Positions 1-8,860 of a DNA stretch of 64,000 nt are shown in pieces. The notes under the pieces were generated by a model, which did no database searches, was not told the origin of the DNA, and saw only the letters and a list, made by a program, of their open reading frames with translations. The stretch covers positions 124,001 through 188,000 of the forward strand of contig NZ_JAJNKA010000010.1 of assembly GCF_021533215.1 (NCBI RefSeq). Direction: 5' to 3'. The position numbers were made by a program, and so were the translations under genes. Within the stretch, counting starts at the first letter, position 1; every line of letters starts with the position of its first letter. This DNA is from Portibacter lacus. Lineage in GTDB: Bacteria > Bacteroidota > Bacteroidia > Chitinophagales > Saprospiraceae.

Positions 1-663
1 TACCCACACACCAGCACTGTTCCAATAAACTCTAGAGGATACAATATCACCAATTGCACCTTCATGCATCGCATTAACCCAATCAATATATTTAGCTTGA
101 TAATGTCTCTGAAGACCTACAACTACATTCAACTTCTTAGCTTTTGCAACCTCAGCCATTTCTAATACTTTACGAACCCCATTAGCATCTGTTGCAACTG
201 GTTTCTCCATAAACACATGTTTGTTAGCATTAATTGCTGCCTCAAAGTGTATAGGCCTGAATCCAGGAGAAGTCGCGATAATAACAACATCTGACATTGC
301 GATTACTTTCTTATATGCATCGAAACCACTGAAAATTGTTTCATTGGTCACGGCCAGTCTTGCCACATCCATTTCTTCAGACTCTAAAGATTTTTTGATG
401 TTTTTCACACACTTTTCTGCGTTGTCTTGAAATGCATCAGCAACTGCTACCAATTTAACATTTTGCTCAGTTGCTAAGGCTTGAAAAGCGGCTCCAGTTC
501 CTCGTCCTCCGCATCCTATTAAACCTACCTTTATAGCATCGTCTCCTGAAATATAAGATCTTGCTGAGATATTTAGTGGATTCAATGCAACACCACCTGC
601 AATCAGCGCACTGGATTTTACAAATGTTCTCCTTGATTGATTATTAAACAAACTATTTTTCAT
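1..663 (-). CDS. Gfo/Idh/MocA family oxidoreductase, N-terminal 221 residues (gene runs off the window edge)
   Basis: The reverse strand from the ATG at 663 stays open to base 1, so only the NAD(P)-binding half is visible. The protein begins with a twin-arginine-like export signal (SRRTFVKSS near residues 10-18, then a hydrophobic stretch), followed by the Rossmann glycine motif GLIGCGGRG at about residue 47 and the family's EKP motif (VFMEKPVAT, about residue 150), whose lysine is catalytic in characterised members. Exported, Tat-dependent members of this family are common in Bacteroidota and act on sugars or sugar derivatives. Its position upstream of, and divergent from, a fucosidase suggests a role in carbohydrate breakdown, but the substrate cannot be told. 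The family call is firm. Confidence 0.9.
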   Translation of the reverse strand, partial: MKNSLFNNQSRRTFVKSSALIAGGVALNPLNISARSYISGDDAIKVGLIGCGGRGTGAAFQALATEQNVKLVAVADAFQDNAEKCVKNIKKSLESEEMDVARLAVTNETIFSGFDAYKKVIAMSDVVIIATSPGFRPIHFEAAINANKHVFMEKPVATDANGVRKVLEMAEVAKAKKLNVVVGLQRHYQAKYIDWVNAMHEGAIGDIVSSRVYWNSAGVWV

Positions 664-1008
664 TGGTATTAATATTTTCTAAAATTTTGTGATTTGTTAA
701 AGTAATAGGAAGGTAATAAAAAAATCAACTTACCACAAAATGGTAGTGGAATAAAAATGTAATTTTTAATTCTGATTTATAATGCTTGCTCAATAATTAA
801 TTTGCTGAAAAGCATAGAATGGAGTTTAACTATAAAATGGATGATGATTAAATATCATTGATGACGAATGGTGTAATTCCTTTTGAATTAGATTGGTTAG
901 CATTATATAATTATTGCGACTTTCTCGGTATAATGTATTTTAAACTATATTTGGTCTAGCAGCCAAATCCAGGGAGATTTGCATTGAAATCATCAGTATT
1001 ACAATATC
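664..1008. other. Divergent intergenic region between the oxidoreductase and GH95 genes
   Basis: This 345-base AT-rich stretch separates two divergent genes and must carry both promoters. On the + strand a TATATTTG octamer at 946-953 matches the Bacteroidota -7 consensus TAnnTTTG and lies 55 bases before the GH95 start, but I find no TTG at the expected -33 spacing, so it is only a candidate. No open frame or RNA gene is visible here. Confidence 0.35.
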
Positions 1009-3375
1009 ATGAAGAAACAAAATTTTAAGATTAATCCTTTTGTATACACCATTTTATTTCTATTCGGGATTAATTGCTATTCAGATGCTCAAGTGAATGA
1101 AGACCGAATATGGTATAAGCAACCCGCTAAGAATTGGAACGAAGCTTTGCCTCTAGGTAATGGGAAGTTAGGAGTGATGGTTTTCGGAAATACAACGAAT
1201 GAGCGCATTCAGCTGAATGACGATTCTTTATGGCCTAATAATAATGAAGAGTGGACAGAGCCGATAGGAAATAAAGAAGACCTAAAAGTACTCAGGAATT
1301 TATTATTCGAAGGTGAAAATGTGGCAGCGGATAATTTAGTTGTTGATAAATTTTCAAATGGAAAGATTATCAGGTCGCATCAGACATTAGGTGATCTGCA
1401 CATCAATTTTGATCATCAAAACATAACGGATTACCAGCGTGATTTAAATTTTGGAAATGCTATTTCTACGGTTTCTTATAAGTCAAATGGTGATCTTATT
1501 ACTGAAAAAGTATTCGTTTCTCATCCTGACAAGGCCATCATAATAGAACTAAGTTCAGAAGCAAAGGAAGGTCTTAATGGAAAGTTGATTTTAGATAGGC
1601 CGGAGGATAAGGGCTTTCCGACTGTAAATACATTTACTACGGAAGATGGATTGTTGATTATGCAAGGTGAAGTCACGCAGCGTGGAGCCGTATTTAATTC
1701 TCAACCTAAGCCAATTTTAGATGGTGTAAAGTTCGAAACCTGTTTGAAAATCAACAATGAAGGTGGAGATGTTAGTAAAGGTAGTGACTTTTTAGAGCTG
1801 AAAAATGTTAGAAGAGCAACGATTTATATAGTATCTAATTCTTCCTACTATTTTGATGATTATAAAAGTCAGAATAAAATTGACCTTCAAAACTTAAATT
1901 CTAAAAGTATTAGTGAAATAGAAAGGGCACACATCGAGGATTTCCAAAGTTTGTATTCTAGATTGGATTTGCAATTAATCGGTGATAACATGGATGGTAT
2001 GCCAACTGACCAAAGACTGAAAAATGTTAAAAACGGAGTAGTTGATATTGGCTTAGAAGAATTGTTGTTTAAATATGGTCGCTATTTATTGATAAGTTCT
2101 TCAAGAGTAGGTACTAATCCAGCTAATCTACAGGGTTTATGGAATGAATTCATAGAAGCTCCATGGAATGCTGATTACCATCTGAATATAAATCTGCAAA
2201 TGAATTACTGGTTAGCAAATGTGACTAATTTGGATGAACTTAACCGACCACTCTTCGAATATATAGATCGAGTAGTGGAAAATGGGAAGGTGACTGCGGC
2301 CAAGAATTTTGGAATGAATGGATCATTTATGCCACATGCAACAGATTTATGGGCGCCCACTTGGATGAGAGCTGCCACTGCATACTGGGGTGCTTCAATG
2401 GGAGCTGGAGGCTGGATGATGCAGCACTACTGGCAACATTTTGAATTCACAAAAGATACTGCGTTTTTAAAAAGCCAAGCCTATCCAGCAATTAAAGAGG
2501 TTGCGCATTTTTATAGTGATTGGTTGGTGGAAGATCCGAGAGATGGGACTTTGATTTCTGTTCCGTCTACTTCTCCGGAAAATCGATTTGTAAATGCTAA
2601 AGGAGAAAATGTATCGACTTGCTTAGGAAGTGCGATGGATCAACAGGTTATCGCAGAAGTTTTTCATAATTACATTAAAACTTGTGAGGTCTTGGGTATC
2701 GAAAATGAGCTGTTAGAGAAAATTGTAGACCAAGAAAAGAAGTTACGTCCTGGGTTTGTGATCGGTGAGAACGGAAGAATCCTAGAATGGGACAGACCAT
2801 ACGAAGAACTCGAGCCAGGTCATAGACACATGTCTCATTTATATGGATTTCATCCAGGTGTTAGTGTCTCGCAGGATAAAACACCGGAAATATTTGATGC
2901 GGTAAGAAAAACGCTGGATTATAGATTAGCGAATGGAGGAGCTGGTACAGGGTGGAGTAGGGCTTGGTTGATTAATTGTAGTGCAAGATTACTAGACGGC
3001 GAAATGGCTCATGACCATATTCAGTTGTTGCTACAAAAATCAATCTTTAACAACTTTTTCGATGGACATCCACCTTTTCAGATTGATGGTAATTTTGGTT
3101 ATACCGCAGGCGTCGCAGAAATGCTGCTGCAATCCCACGAGGAAAATATCATTCGAATTTTACCAGCTTTGCCAAAAGCATGGAAAACAGGACAAGTTTC
3201 TGGGCTTAAGGCAAGAGGTGGAATGACGGTAGATATAGAATGGAAAGACGGTAAGCTTGAAAAAGCCATTCTGAAATCTGAGTTTGACAATAAGTTTGAT
3301 CTAATATATAAGGACGTTAAAGAATCTGTAGAAATAGCGAAAGGTGAAACGTTTGTGTTTGAACCCAAGTGGTAA
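1009..3375 (+). CDS. GH95 alpha-L-fucosidase (or alpha-L-galactosidase), secreted
   Basis: A 788-residue glycoside hydrolase with a Sec signal peptide (about residues 1-28, ending SDAQ). The family hallmark NLQGLWNE...NINLQMNYW lies near residues 373-401, and its two asparagines (N393, N395) match the pair that activates the inverting water in Bifidobacterium AfcA. The acid candidate is E524 in STSPENRF, and D693 in QIDGNFGYT matches the base-assisting aspartate. HMSHLYG at about 605 is another family motif. The length is normal for GH95. It should release terminal fucose (usually alpha-1,2-linked) or L-galactose from exported or periplasmic glycans; sequence alone does not separate these. 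A TetR-type gene follows after 44 bases. Confidence 0.93.
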   Translation: MKKQNFKINPFVYTILFLFGINCYSDAQVNEDRIWYKQPAKNWNEALPLGNGKLGVMVFGNTTNERIQLNDDSLWPNNNEEWTEPIGNKEDLKVLRNLLFEGENVAADNLVVDKFSNGKIIRSHQTLGDLHINFDHQNITDYQRDLNFGNAISTVSYKSNGDLITEKVFVSHPDKAIIIELSSEAKEGLNGKLILDRPEDKGFPTVNTFTTEDGLLIMQGEVTQRGAVFNSQPKPILDGVKFETCLKINNEGGDVSKGSDFLELKNVRRATIYIVSNSSYYFDDYKSQNKIDLQNLNSKSISEIERAHIEDFQSLYSRLDLQLIGDNMDGMPTDQRLKNVKNGVVDIGLEELLFKYGRYLLISSSRVGTNPANLQGLWNEFIEAPWNADYHLNINLQMNYWLANVTNLDELNRPLFEYIDRVVENGKVTAAKNFGMNGSFMPHATDLWAPTWMRAATAYWGASMGAGGWMMQHYWQHFEFTKDTAFLKSQAYPAIKEVAHFYSDWLVEDPRDGTLISVPSTSPENRFVNAKGENVSTCLGSAMDQQVIAEVFHNYIKTCEVLGIENELLEKIVDQEKKLRPGFVIGENGRILEWDRPYEELEPGHRHMSHLYGFHPGVSVSQDKTPEIFDAVRKTLDYRLANGGAGTGWSRAWLINCSARLLDGEMAHDHIQLLLQKSIFNNFFDGHPPFQIDGNFGYTAGVAEMLLQSHEENIIRILPALPKAWKTGQVSGLKARGGMTVDIEWKDGKLEKAILKSEFDNKFDLIYKDVKESVEIAKGETFVFEPKW

Positions 3376-3419
3376 GGAAAAGAATAGTTCTATTTTTTAC
3401 TTTAAAAAATTAGAGTCGA

Positions 3420-4001
3420 TTGACGAGTTCTACAAAAGAGAAAATAAGAATTGCGGCTTTGAAGCTGTTTAATCGTGACGGCCTTGTTAATGTTCGTTTG
3501 CAGCATATAGCAGATGAGGCATTTATCAGTGTGGGAAATTTAGCATACCACTATCCGAATAAGGAGTCTATTCTTTCTGCTCTATACGAAAGATTGAGCA
3601 TGCAACAAAAAGCATTATTGGCTGAATTTCGAATTGTTCCATTATTTGATAATATTGACAGATTAATTCAACAAACCTTCTTACTTCAAAGGCAGTATGT
3701 ATTTTTTTATTTTGATACGCTAGAAATCATACGAGCTTACCCGAAAATTGGCGAAGCCCATCAAGATCACATTTCTTCTCAGATCAGCCAACTAAAAATA
3801 ATACTTGATTTTAATACTTCTAGGGGCGCATTGAACGCAGAACCAATAGATGGTGTATACGATAAACTCGCTATTCAGAAGCGCGGAAGTCTGTCTGAGT
3901 ATTCTAAAGAAGAATTAGAGCAATTACTTAGGCAGGTATTGGCAAAAGAAGATTATGAAAGTGCTTCTAAAATTAGAGATGCTTTAGATAAAAAGGAGTA
4001 A
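3420..4001 (+). CDS. TetR/AcrR-type regulator with a UVR-like C-terminal helix pair
   Basis: The first 60 residues are a classic TetR DNA-binding domain: an AALKLFNRDG helix, then the HTH core LQHIADEAFISVGNLAYHYP and KESIL. The start is a TTG at 3420; the first internal Met (about residue 61) lies past the HTH, so a non-ATG start is needed. The last 35 residues (SKEELEQLL...EDYESASKIRDAL) resemble the UVR motif of UvrB/UvrC and of Bacteroidota bifunctional nucleases, which is unusual for a TetR protein. The middle, ligand-binding part is short. The ligand and target are unknown; the adjacent fucosidase, 44 bases upstream on the same strand, is a candidate target. Confidence 0.8.
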   Translation: MTSSTKEKIRIAALKLFNRDGLVNVRLQHIADEAFISVGNLAYHYPNKESILSALYERLSMQQKALLAEFRIVPLFDNIDRLIQQTFLLQRQYVFFYFDTLEIIRAYPKIGEAHQDHISSQISQLKIILDFNTSRGALNAEPIDGVYDKLAIQKRGSLSEYSKEELEQLLRQVLAKEDYESASKIRDALDKKE

Positions 4002-4027
4002 CCAGTTAATTTAGGCGATCTGTTTCC

Positions 4028-4807
4028 TTACTGCAGCTTCAAAAAAGCAATGACTTCTTTATTGAATTCATTAGGTTGCTCCACATTGACCACATGCCCG
4101 CAATCTTTAATAACGTGTAATGTTGCACTTACATGGGAACTTACAATTTTCTTAATGGATGGAAGAAACAGATGATCTTGTTCTCCCATAATGTAAAGTG
4201 TTGGAATCTGAATGTCATTCATTCTGAAAAACCTTAGTAAGGGATTAACTTCCGCGGTCAATTTATACCACCTTAGAAATTCTTTTTGGTAAAGTTTTTT
4301 CGCCTCTCCAACGAATAAGATCCTAGATTCTTTATGGTTCTTCTTCGGCATGATGATGAAGGCGAAAAGCTTGTATAGGAACATATAAGGAACAACAGAC
4401 TTGAACGCATTTCCAAATCCCATTAAAACCTTAGATCGAATATTTAGCTTTAGAATCGCACCGCCCATGACCATACTTTCTACTAATTCTGGGTTCCTTT
4501 CTGCAAGACTTCGGATAAGTATTGTTCCTAACGAAATTCCAATAAAGTGAGATCTTTTTATTTTTAAATGGTCCAGTACTTCTATGATGTCATCCGTAAT
4601 AAACTCAAAAGTATATTCTGGATTAAAGCTTTCTTTTATTTTTGGTTTGCTATTTCCATGTCCCCGAAGATCAATCAATAAGACATTAAACTCCTTTTTG
4701 AACGACCTGATCTGCCGAAACCAAATAGAGCTACTTCCGCCGGCACCATGGATAAAGGTTACCCATTTAGTGGTTTCGGGATTTTCGTATAATGAATAGC
4801 TCAGCAT
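4028..4807 (-). CDS. Alpha/beta hydrolase
   Basis: A 259-residue alpha/beta-hydrolase-fold protein. The oxyanion-hole HGAGG is at residues 20-24, the nucleophile elbow GISLG gives S92, the acid is probably D211 in GEQDHLF, and the histidine is H238 in DCGHVVNVEQP, so the triad looks intact. No signal peptide is visible, which suggests a cytoplasmic esterase or related hydrolase. The substrate cannot be predicted. It is convergent with the TetR gene (26 bases between the stops). The general family is secure; a more specific name would be a guess. Confidence 0.85.
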   Translation of the reverse strand: MLSYSLYENPETTKWVTFIHGAGGSSSIWFRQIRSFKKEFNVLLIDLRGHGNSKPKIKESFNPEYTFEFITDDIIEVLDHLKIKRSHFIGISLGTILIRSLAERNPELVESMVMGGAILKLNIRSKVLMGFGNAFKSVVPYMFLYKLFAFIIMPKKNHKESRILFVGEAKKLYQKEFLRWYKLTAEVNPLLRFFRMNDIQIPTLYIMGEQDHLFLPSIKKIVSSHVSATLHVIKDCGHVVNVEQPNEFNKEVIAFLKLQ

Positions 4808-4970
4808 GAATTATAAATGGATTGTTATGTCTTAATAAGTTACGTGCATAAATGAAATATTAGATGCTTTGCTCGAAGATATGATTTCAGAATTAAATGG
4901 AAGCAAAAAAATACATCATTGATCACGTTAGAGCATAAAGACTCCTAAATAAATGTGATCAAAATTAGGA

Positions 4971-5150
4971 TTAACCTGCACAAACCTGCATATCTCCTTT
5001 TCTGAATTCTTGAATCGTTGTCTTGTAATACTTCTTGAAAGTCTTCGATAAATGACTCGAATCCGTGAACCCAAGCAAATGAGCAATTTCCTTTATGGCG
5101 TATTGACTATGTTTGAAGTAATTCTCAGCTAAGTTTAATTTTGACTTGAG
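4971..5150 (-). pseudogene. AraC-family regulator, C-terminal HTH remnant
   Basis: The reverse strand encodes 59 residues and a TAA stop (complement of 4971-4973) with a clear second HTH of an AraC/XylS domain: YAIKEIAHLLGFTDSSHLSKTFKKYY. It has no start codon and no first HTH. Homology fades at about 5150-5165, where the opposite strand begins an alcohol dehydrogenase fragment, and the AraC frame hits a stop (TAG) just beyond. This is the 3' stump of a regulator gene cut by a deletion, and it is not expected to be functional. Confidence 0.8.
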
Positions 5151-5674
5151 GCTCCATTGCCATTCAGTTAGCTAAGAAAATCGCTGGACTTACTGTTATA
5201 GCACCCGCATCAAGACCTGAATCTGAGAAATGGTGTAGAGAAATGGGAGCTGATTTCGTTGTGAATCATAGAAATCTTAAAGAAGATTTAGGGAAAATGG
5301 GACATAGTCAGGTAAATTATATTTTAGACTTTGTGCATATCAATGCATACTGGGAAACAGTTGCAGATATTATAAAACCTCAAGGTCACATCGTTTCGAT
5401 TACAGGGAGTAGTGATCCACTTAACCTTAGCTTATTAAAAGTTAAAAGTGTCACTTTTTCATGGGAGTTGATGTATACCCGATCTATGTTTACCACGGAT
5501 GATATAGATAGACAACATGAAATATTAAATGATATTGCTAGATTGATGGATGATGGGACACTGAAGACAACATTGACCACAACCTTAACTGGATTCACAG
5601 TTGAAGATATGAAGAAAGCACACGAAATGCAAGAATCAGGGAAAACAATCGGGAAAACGGTCGTCTTGTTTTAA
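5150..5674 (+). pseudogene. Zinc-type alcohol dehydrogenase / quinone oxidoreductase, 5'-truncated
   Basis: Homology starts at GSIAIQLAKK (5150-5179), the middle of the Rossmann GGVGSIAIQLA motif of medium-chain dehydrogenases, and runs to a normal C-terminus (SGKTIGKTVVLF). The frame is closed by a TGA at 5147-5149, so the catalytic N-terminal half and the first part of the nucleotide fold are missing. An ATG at 5243 could start a 143-residue product, but it would lack the glycine motif and the catalytic domain. The preserved half is uninterrupted, so the deletion looks fairly recent. An intact relative would be an NAD(P)H-dependent quinone or alcohol oxidoreductase of about 330 residues. 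Confidence 0.85.
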
Positions 5675-5714
5675 GGAATTCATTAAGAACTCTTAACGAA
5701 CGTAATCAAAAAAA

Positions 5715-5738
5715 GCAGCTCTCTCAGAGCTGCTTTTT
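5715..5738. terminator. Bidirectional rho-independent terminator
   Basis: An 8-bp perfect stem (GCAGCTCT / AGAGCTGC) closes a 3-nt loop, with A-rich sequence before it and TTTTT after it. It can work on both strands and sits between the ends of the dehydrogenase remnant (+) and the adhesin-like gene (-). Confidence 0.8.
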
Positions 5739-5807
5739 CATTTATCTTTAGCAATAGTAATATTATATATTCTGTGAGTAGAATGATATCAGTAACCTAA
5801 TTAGGTT

Positions 5808-6605
5808 TTAATTCTTTCGGATAATAATATCTCCGTGATAGGAACTCAACATGTATTCCTGTCCTCCACTTCCGACCACGCCATGTCTCCATCCGCCTAT
5901 CTCTACTTTAGTGCCTTTGCCTGTACTCTCGACTTTGTTGACACTAGTTTTCATATCGATCTCATAATCGGTATAAATATCTCCCTTTGTCGTTTTTAAC
6001 TTAGTGTTAAAGTTTGCTCCTGGAGGCAAACTAATATCTACATCTCCGTGGTAAGTCGTTAAGACCATAGGAAGTTTAGAATCTACGCTTCTGAAAGTCG
6101 CTTTGATCTCTCCATGATGAGTATTTACATTGGCAGATGACCCCACACTTTCTAAAGTAACATCTCCATGATGAGCGTTAATTTCAGAAGTTCCATCGAT
6201 CCCCTTCACATACACGTCTCCGTTATGGTGTGTGCTTAATATTACGTCAAAATCTCTTGGGACTTGAACTGAAACATCGACTGTATTCTGCGACCCAGTT
6301 TGAATCTGGACAACATTATCTCCTTCAGAAATTTCCGCATTTACGGTACCACCTGAAATTTTCTTTAATCCATTTTTAGACTTGTTCTTTCCTTTATCAT
6401 CGTCGTCAGCATAAAGGGTTACGATAACTTCATTGCCATCATAGGCAGTTACCGTCATGCTACCTCTATGTGAACTAGCTTCGAGAACTCCGTGACTTCC
6501 AGGATTAGATAAGGCGACTCTAATTTCCTCACCCTTACTATTTTGAGCATTGGAAACCATACAGGTTCCAAGGATCATTGCTATTACTAAACTATATATT
6601 TTCAT
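5808..6605 (-). CDS. Exported DUF4097-like adhesin/beta-helix protein, paralogue 2
   Basis: A 265-residue exported protein with a Sec signal (about residues 1-20, ending SNAQ). The rest is made of short beta-strand repeats, each with a small turn of the type HHGDV, THHGEI, TYHGDV or SYHGDI, as in the DUF4097 putative-adhesin family, which folds as a right-handed beta-helix. It is the last gene of the sigma/anti-sigma operon, 13 bases after its longer paralogue at 6619. The likely place is the periplasm or outer surface; no enzyme motif is seen. The family call rests on the repeat pattern and context, so the exact role is open. Confidence 0.75.
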   Translation of the reverse strand: MKIYSLVIAMILGTCMVSNAQNSKGEEIRVALSNPGSHGVLEASSHRGSMTVTAYDGNEVIVTLYADDDDKGKNKSKNGLKKISGGTVNAEISEGDNVVQIQTGSQNTVDVSVQVPRDFDVILSTHHNGDVYVKGIDGTSEINAHHGDVTLESVGSSANVNTHHGEIKATFRSVDSKLPMVLTTYHGDVDISLPPGANFNTKLKTTKGDIYTDYEIDMKTSVNKVESTGKGTKVEIGGWRHGVVGSGGQEYMLSSYHGDIIIRKN

Positions 6606-6618
6606 TATTGCTATTGTT

Positions 6619-7482
6619 TTAATTTTTATTGATAAATGTATCTCCGTGATGCGTTCTGTAGGTCAATGTTCCATTGCCAGAACCAAGTTTAATACTGGTC
6701 GCACCAGAATATTTGTATTTAGCTTTCGTACCGTCTTTTTTGATATTTACTTTTTGTGCAACATGCTGATAGTCGAAATCTGTGTAGAAAGACCCATGGT
6801 GACTGTCCATCGAAGCCATCGCTGATACGCTTGGAAATGATGTTCTTATATCTCCATGATGCGTCTTGTAAATCCCTTTTTGTACTTGACTAGAACTGTG
6901 ATCCACTGTGACATCTCCATGATGAGTTTTCGCAATTACTAAGCTTCCTCCAGTGGATGCCTTAACACTTCCATGATGGCTTTTTACGGTAGTGTTACCT
7001 TGGATTCCTGAGACTTCGACATCTTTGTGATGTGTCGCTGCATATAGATTCACACCAGGTGGAACCGTAGCTTCTATTTCGAATTCATATTCCACACCAT
7101 AGTCTTTAATGTTTTTCTTAGACCAGTTATCCCAGTTTTCCCCTTGATAGTAGCTAGAACCATCGTCGTCTATCTTGAAATGCTTGTCTGGAGCGATCAT
7201 GAAAACTATGAATTCTCCATCGATGCTAGTTGTATCCAAGTAAACTTCTTCCTTTGCTGCTTTTAGTTTTTGATTCGATTTTGACTTCAAGGTTCTGCTT
7301 ACTTTTAGTCTTAATTCATTTCCTTGTTTAGCCTTAACTTTCACATCTCCTTTGAAATTATGGATTCTGATGCTTTGGTAAGCCTTTACGTCATATTTTA
7401 GATCAAATTTGTCTGTCGATTGTTGCCCATTTAATAATAGTGGGAAGAGTAACGACATCAGTAAAATGTATAATTGTTGCAT
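6619..7482 (-). CDS. Exported DUF4097-like adhesin/beta-helix protein, paralogue 1
   Basis: A 287-residue Sec-exported protein (signal about residues 1-19, ending LNGQ). It carries histidine-rich turns at regular spacing: THHKDV, SHHGSV, THHGDV, THHGDI, SHHGSF and a terminal THHGDT. An acidic, aromatic insertion (DDDGSSYYQGENWDNW) lies near residues 105-120. It is clearly related to the shorter paralogue downstream and probably arose with it by duplication. Fifty-one bases separate it from the anti-sigma gene, so it is probably co-transcribed from the sigma promoter. Genes of this type often lie in ECF sigma operons of Bacteroidota, which suggests an envelope-stress output rather than a sugar-binding role; that is inference. 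Confidence 0.75.
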   Translation of the reverse strand: MQQLYILLMSLLFPLLLNGQQSTDKFDLKYDVKAYQSIRIHNFKGDVKVKAKQGNELRLKVSRTLKSKSNQKLKAAKEEVYLDTTSIDGEFIVFMIAPDKHFKIDDDGSSYYQGENWDNWSKKNIKDYGVEYEFEIEATVPPGVNLYAATHHKDVEVSGIQGNTTVKSHHGSVKASTGGSLVIAKTHHGDVTVDHSSSQVQKGIYKTHHGDIRTSFPSVSAMASMDSHHGSFYTDFDYQHVAQKVNIKKDGTKAKYKYSGATSIKLGSGNGTLTYRTHHGDTFINKN

Positions 7483-7533
7483 TTTTATTCTTTTATGGAA
7501 TGATTAATAAGCTGAATTAACTCAAGACGCTAA

Positions 7534-8289
7534 TCAAAGTTTTAACACCGGCGCCAGTGTTTCCTCGAGTTGCGTCTTCACATCAGCTTCTATTTTATCT
7601 GATTTTAATAGGGTTCTCCATTCATCCGCTGAATTGCGTTCTTCTAGTGAAATCATCACTTCAGCTAGCGTGAGTTGAATAATCGGTGATTCTTGGTATG
7701 GAATCGCTTTGATTAAATTCGCTCTTACTTTAGGATTATCAGCATAATGTAACATTGCTTCTATTGCACTTAATCTCACATTTATATTCGGGTCATTGAT
7801 TAAGGCCTGATTCAGTGCATCTATTATCTTGTCATTTAATTCAGGAGCTTTGCCCATTTCAGCAATATCTTCTAATCTGTGGATCGAGGAATTGCTCGCA
7901 AGAATCATGTGTTTATCCTCTGTTGTGTCTTCAGCCATAAATGGCGTAGCATTATCTTGTTGCATCACATAAAATCCAACCATTGCGCCCACTACAAAAA
8001 TGGAAGCTGCTACCATTAGATTTCGAAGCCAATTGTTGCTTCTTTTTATCGTCAGGTTTTTCTTTGGTTCTGAAGCGAGCATCGCATAAAACTTAGCATC
8101 CATTCGATCAGAGGGTTCCACTTTCTCTAATTCATCCAGATCTTTGATTACATCGTAAAATGTGATGAGCTCTTGTCTACAATCAGCATGCTTTTCCAAG
8201 AATATTTCGAAGCCTGCTGGAGTCATCCCTTCTTGAATTTCTTCAAGCAAAAGATCTTTAGCGTGTGAGCAATTATTTTTATCTATCAT
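7534..8289 (-). CDS. Transmembrane anti-sigma factor with HEAT-like repeats
   Basis: A 251-residue single-pass membrane protein next to an ECF sigma gene (1 base between stop and start). The N-terminal cytosolic part has a zinc-finger-like Cys/His set (C7, H9, H34, C37; NCSH and HADC), as in ZAS-type anti-sigma factors. One membrane segment lies at about residues 88-110. The C-terminal, presumably periplasmic part (about 150-225) is made of helical pairs such as NPNINVRLSAIEAML and NPKVRANLIKAI that resemble HEAT repeats. It should hold the sigma factor inactive until an envelope signal is sensed by the outer part. The signal is unknown. Confidence 0.82.
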   Translation of the reverse strand: MIDKNNCSHAKDLLLEEIQEGMTPAGFEIFLEKHADCRQELITFYDVIKDLDELEKVEPSDRMDAKFYAMLASEPKKNLTIKRSNNWLRNLMVAASIFVVGAMVGFYVMQQDNATPFMAEDTTEDKHMILASNSSIHRLEDIAEMGKAPELNDKIIDALNQALINDPNINVRLSAIEAMLHYADNPKVRANLIKAIPYQESPIIQLTLAEVMISLEERNSADEWRTLLKSDKIEADVKTQLEETLAPVLKL

Positions 8290-8290
8290 T

Positions 8291-8839
8291 TTATCTTAAT
8301 TCAAGTTTATTCATAATAATTTTCAAGTCTTCGATTCCTCTACGAATTCTAGATTTGATATTGGTTTCAGTGCTATTCGTTAATGTCGCTATATCCTTAT
8401 ACTTAAGACCTTGAAATCTACTAAGAACGATCGCTTCTTTTTTCTTAGGATCGAGTCTGTTCAATGCGATATGCAACATTTCATGTTTTTCTTCTTTTTC
8501 CATAGCAGAATCGATGATGGATTCTGTGTCCTTATGGTTATATAATGCATCTTCCGTCGCTGAATTTTTCAGAACATCTTTCTTGTTAACCGTATCAAGA
8601 AATACATTTCGACCGATAGAGTACAACCAGTAATTGAACTGTTGTTCCTTCTTGAAATGATGACTGAATCTGAGGACTTTTAAAAAAGTATTTTGGACTA
8701 AGTCTTCACTCTTAAGCTTATCATTGGTCATTCTATAGAAGTAGTAGAAAAGGTCTTTTTTGTGCCTTTCATACAGTACTCCGACTTTCCCAGAGTCGCC
8801 CGCTTGTACCAGTTGAATTAATTCGTTGTCGCTTTGCAA
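8291..8839 (-). CDS. ECF-type RNA polymerase sigma factor
   Basis: A 182-residue sigma-70 family protein. Region 2 includes LFYYFYRMTNDKLKSEDLVQNTFLKV (about residues 30-55), with the -10 recognition helix following. Region 4 is the HTH GLKYKDIATLTNSTETNIKSRIRRG near the C-terminus. Regions 1 and 3 are absent, as usual for ECF factors. It heads an operon with its anti-sigma factor and two adhesin-like proteins. A promoter-like element just upstream suggests autoregulation. The family is certain; the exact ECF group is not determined. Confidence 0.95.
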   Translation of the reverse strand: MQSDNELIQLVQAGDSGKVGVLYERHKKDLFYYFYRMTNDKLKSEDLVQNTFLKVLRFSHHFKKEQQFNYWLYSIGRNVFLDTVNKKDVLKNSATEDALYNHKDTESIIDSAMEKEEKHEMLHIALNRLDPKKKEAIVLSRFQGLKYKDIATLTNSTETNIKSRIRRGIEDLKIIMNKLELR

Positions 8840-8860
8840 TGTCTTTTCTTTGAATATAAA

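Noticed and set aside
221-430. 69-residue frame on the + strand
   Set aside because: It lies opposite the well-supported Gfo/Idh/MocA gene, which is open across the whole segment with clear motifs.
5243-5674. Intact 143-residue gene starting at the ATG at 5243
   Set aside because: Dehydrogenase homology continues upstream of this ATG to 5150, and the encoded part lacks the catalytic domain, so it is a remnant and not a small gene.
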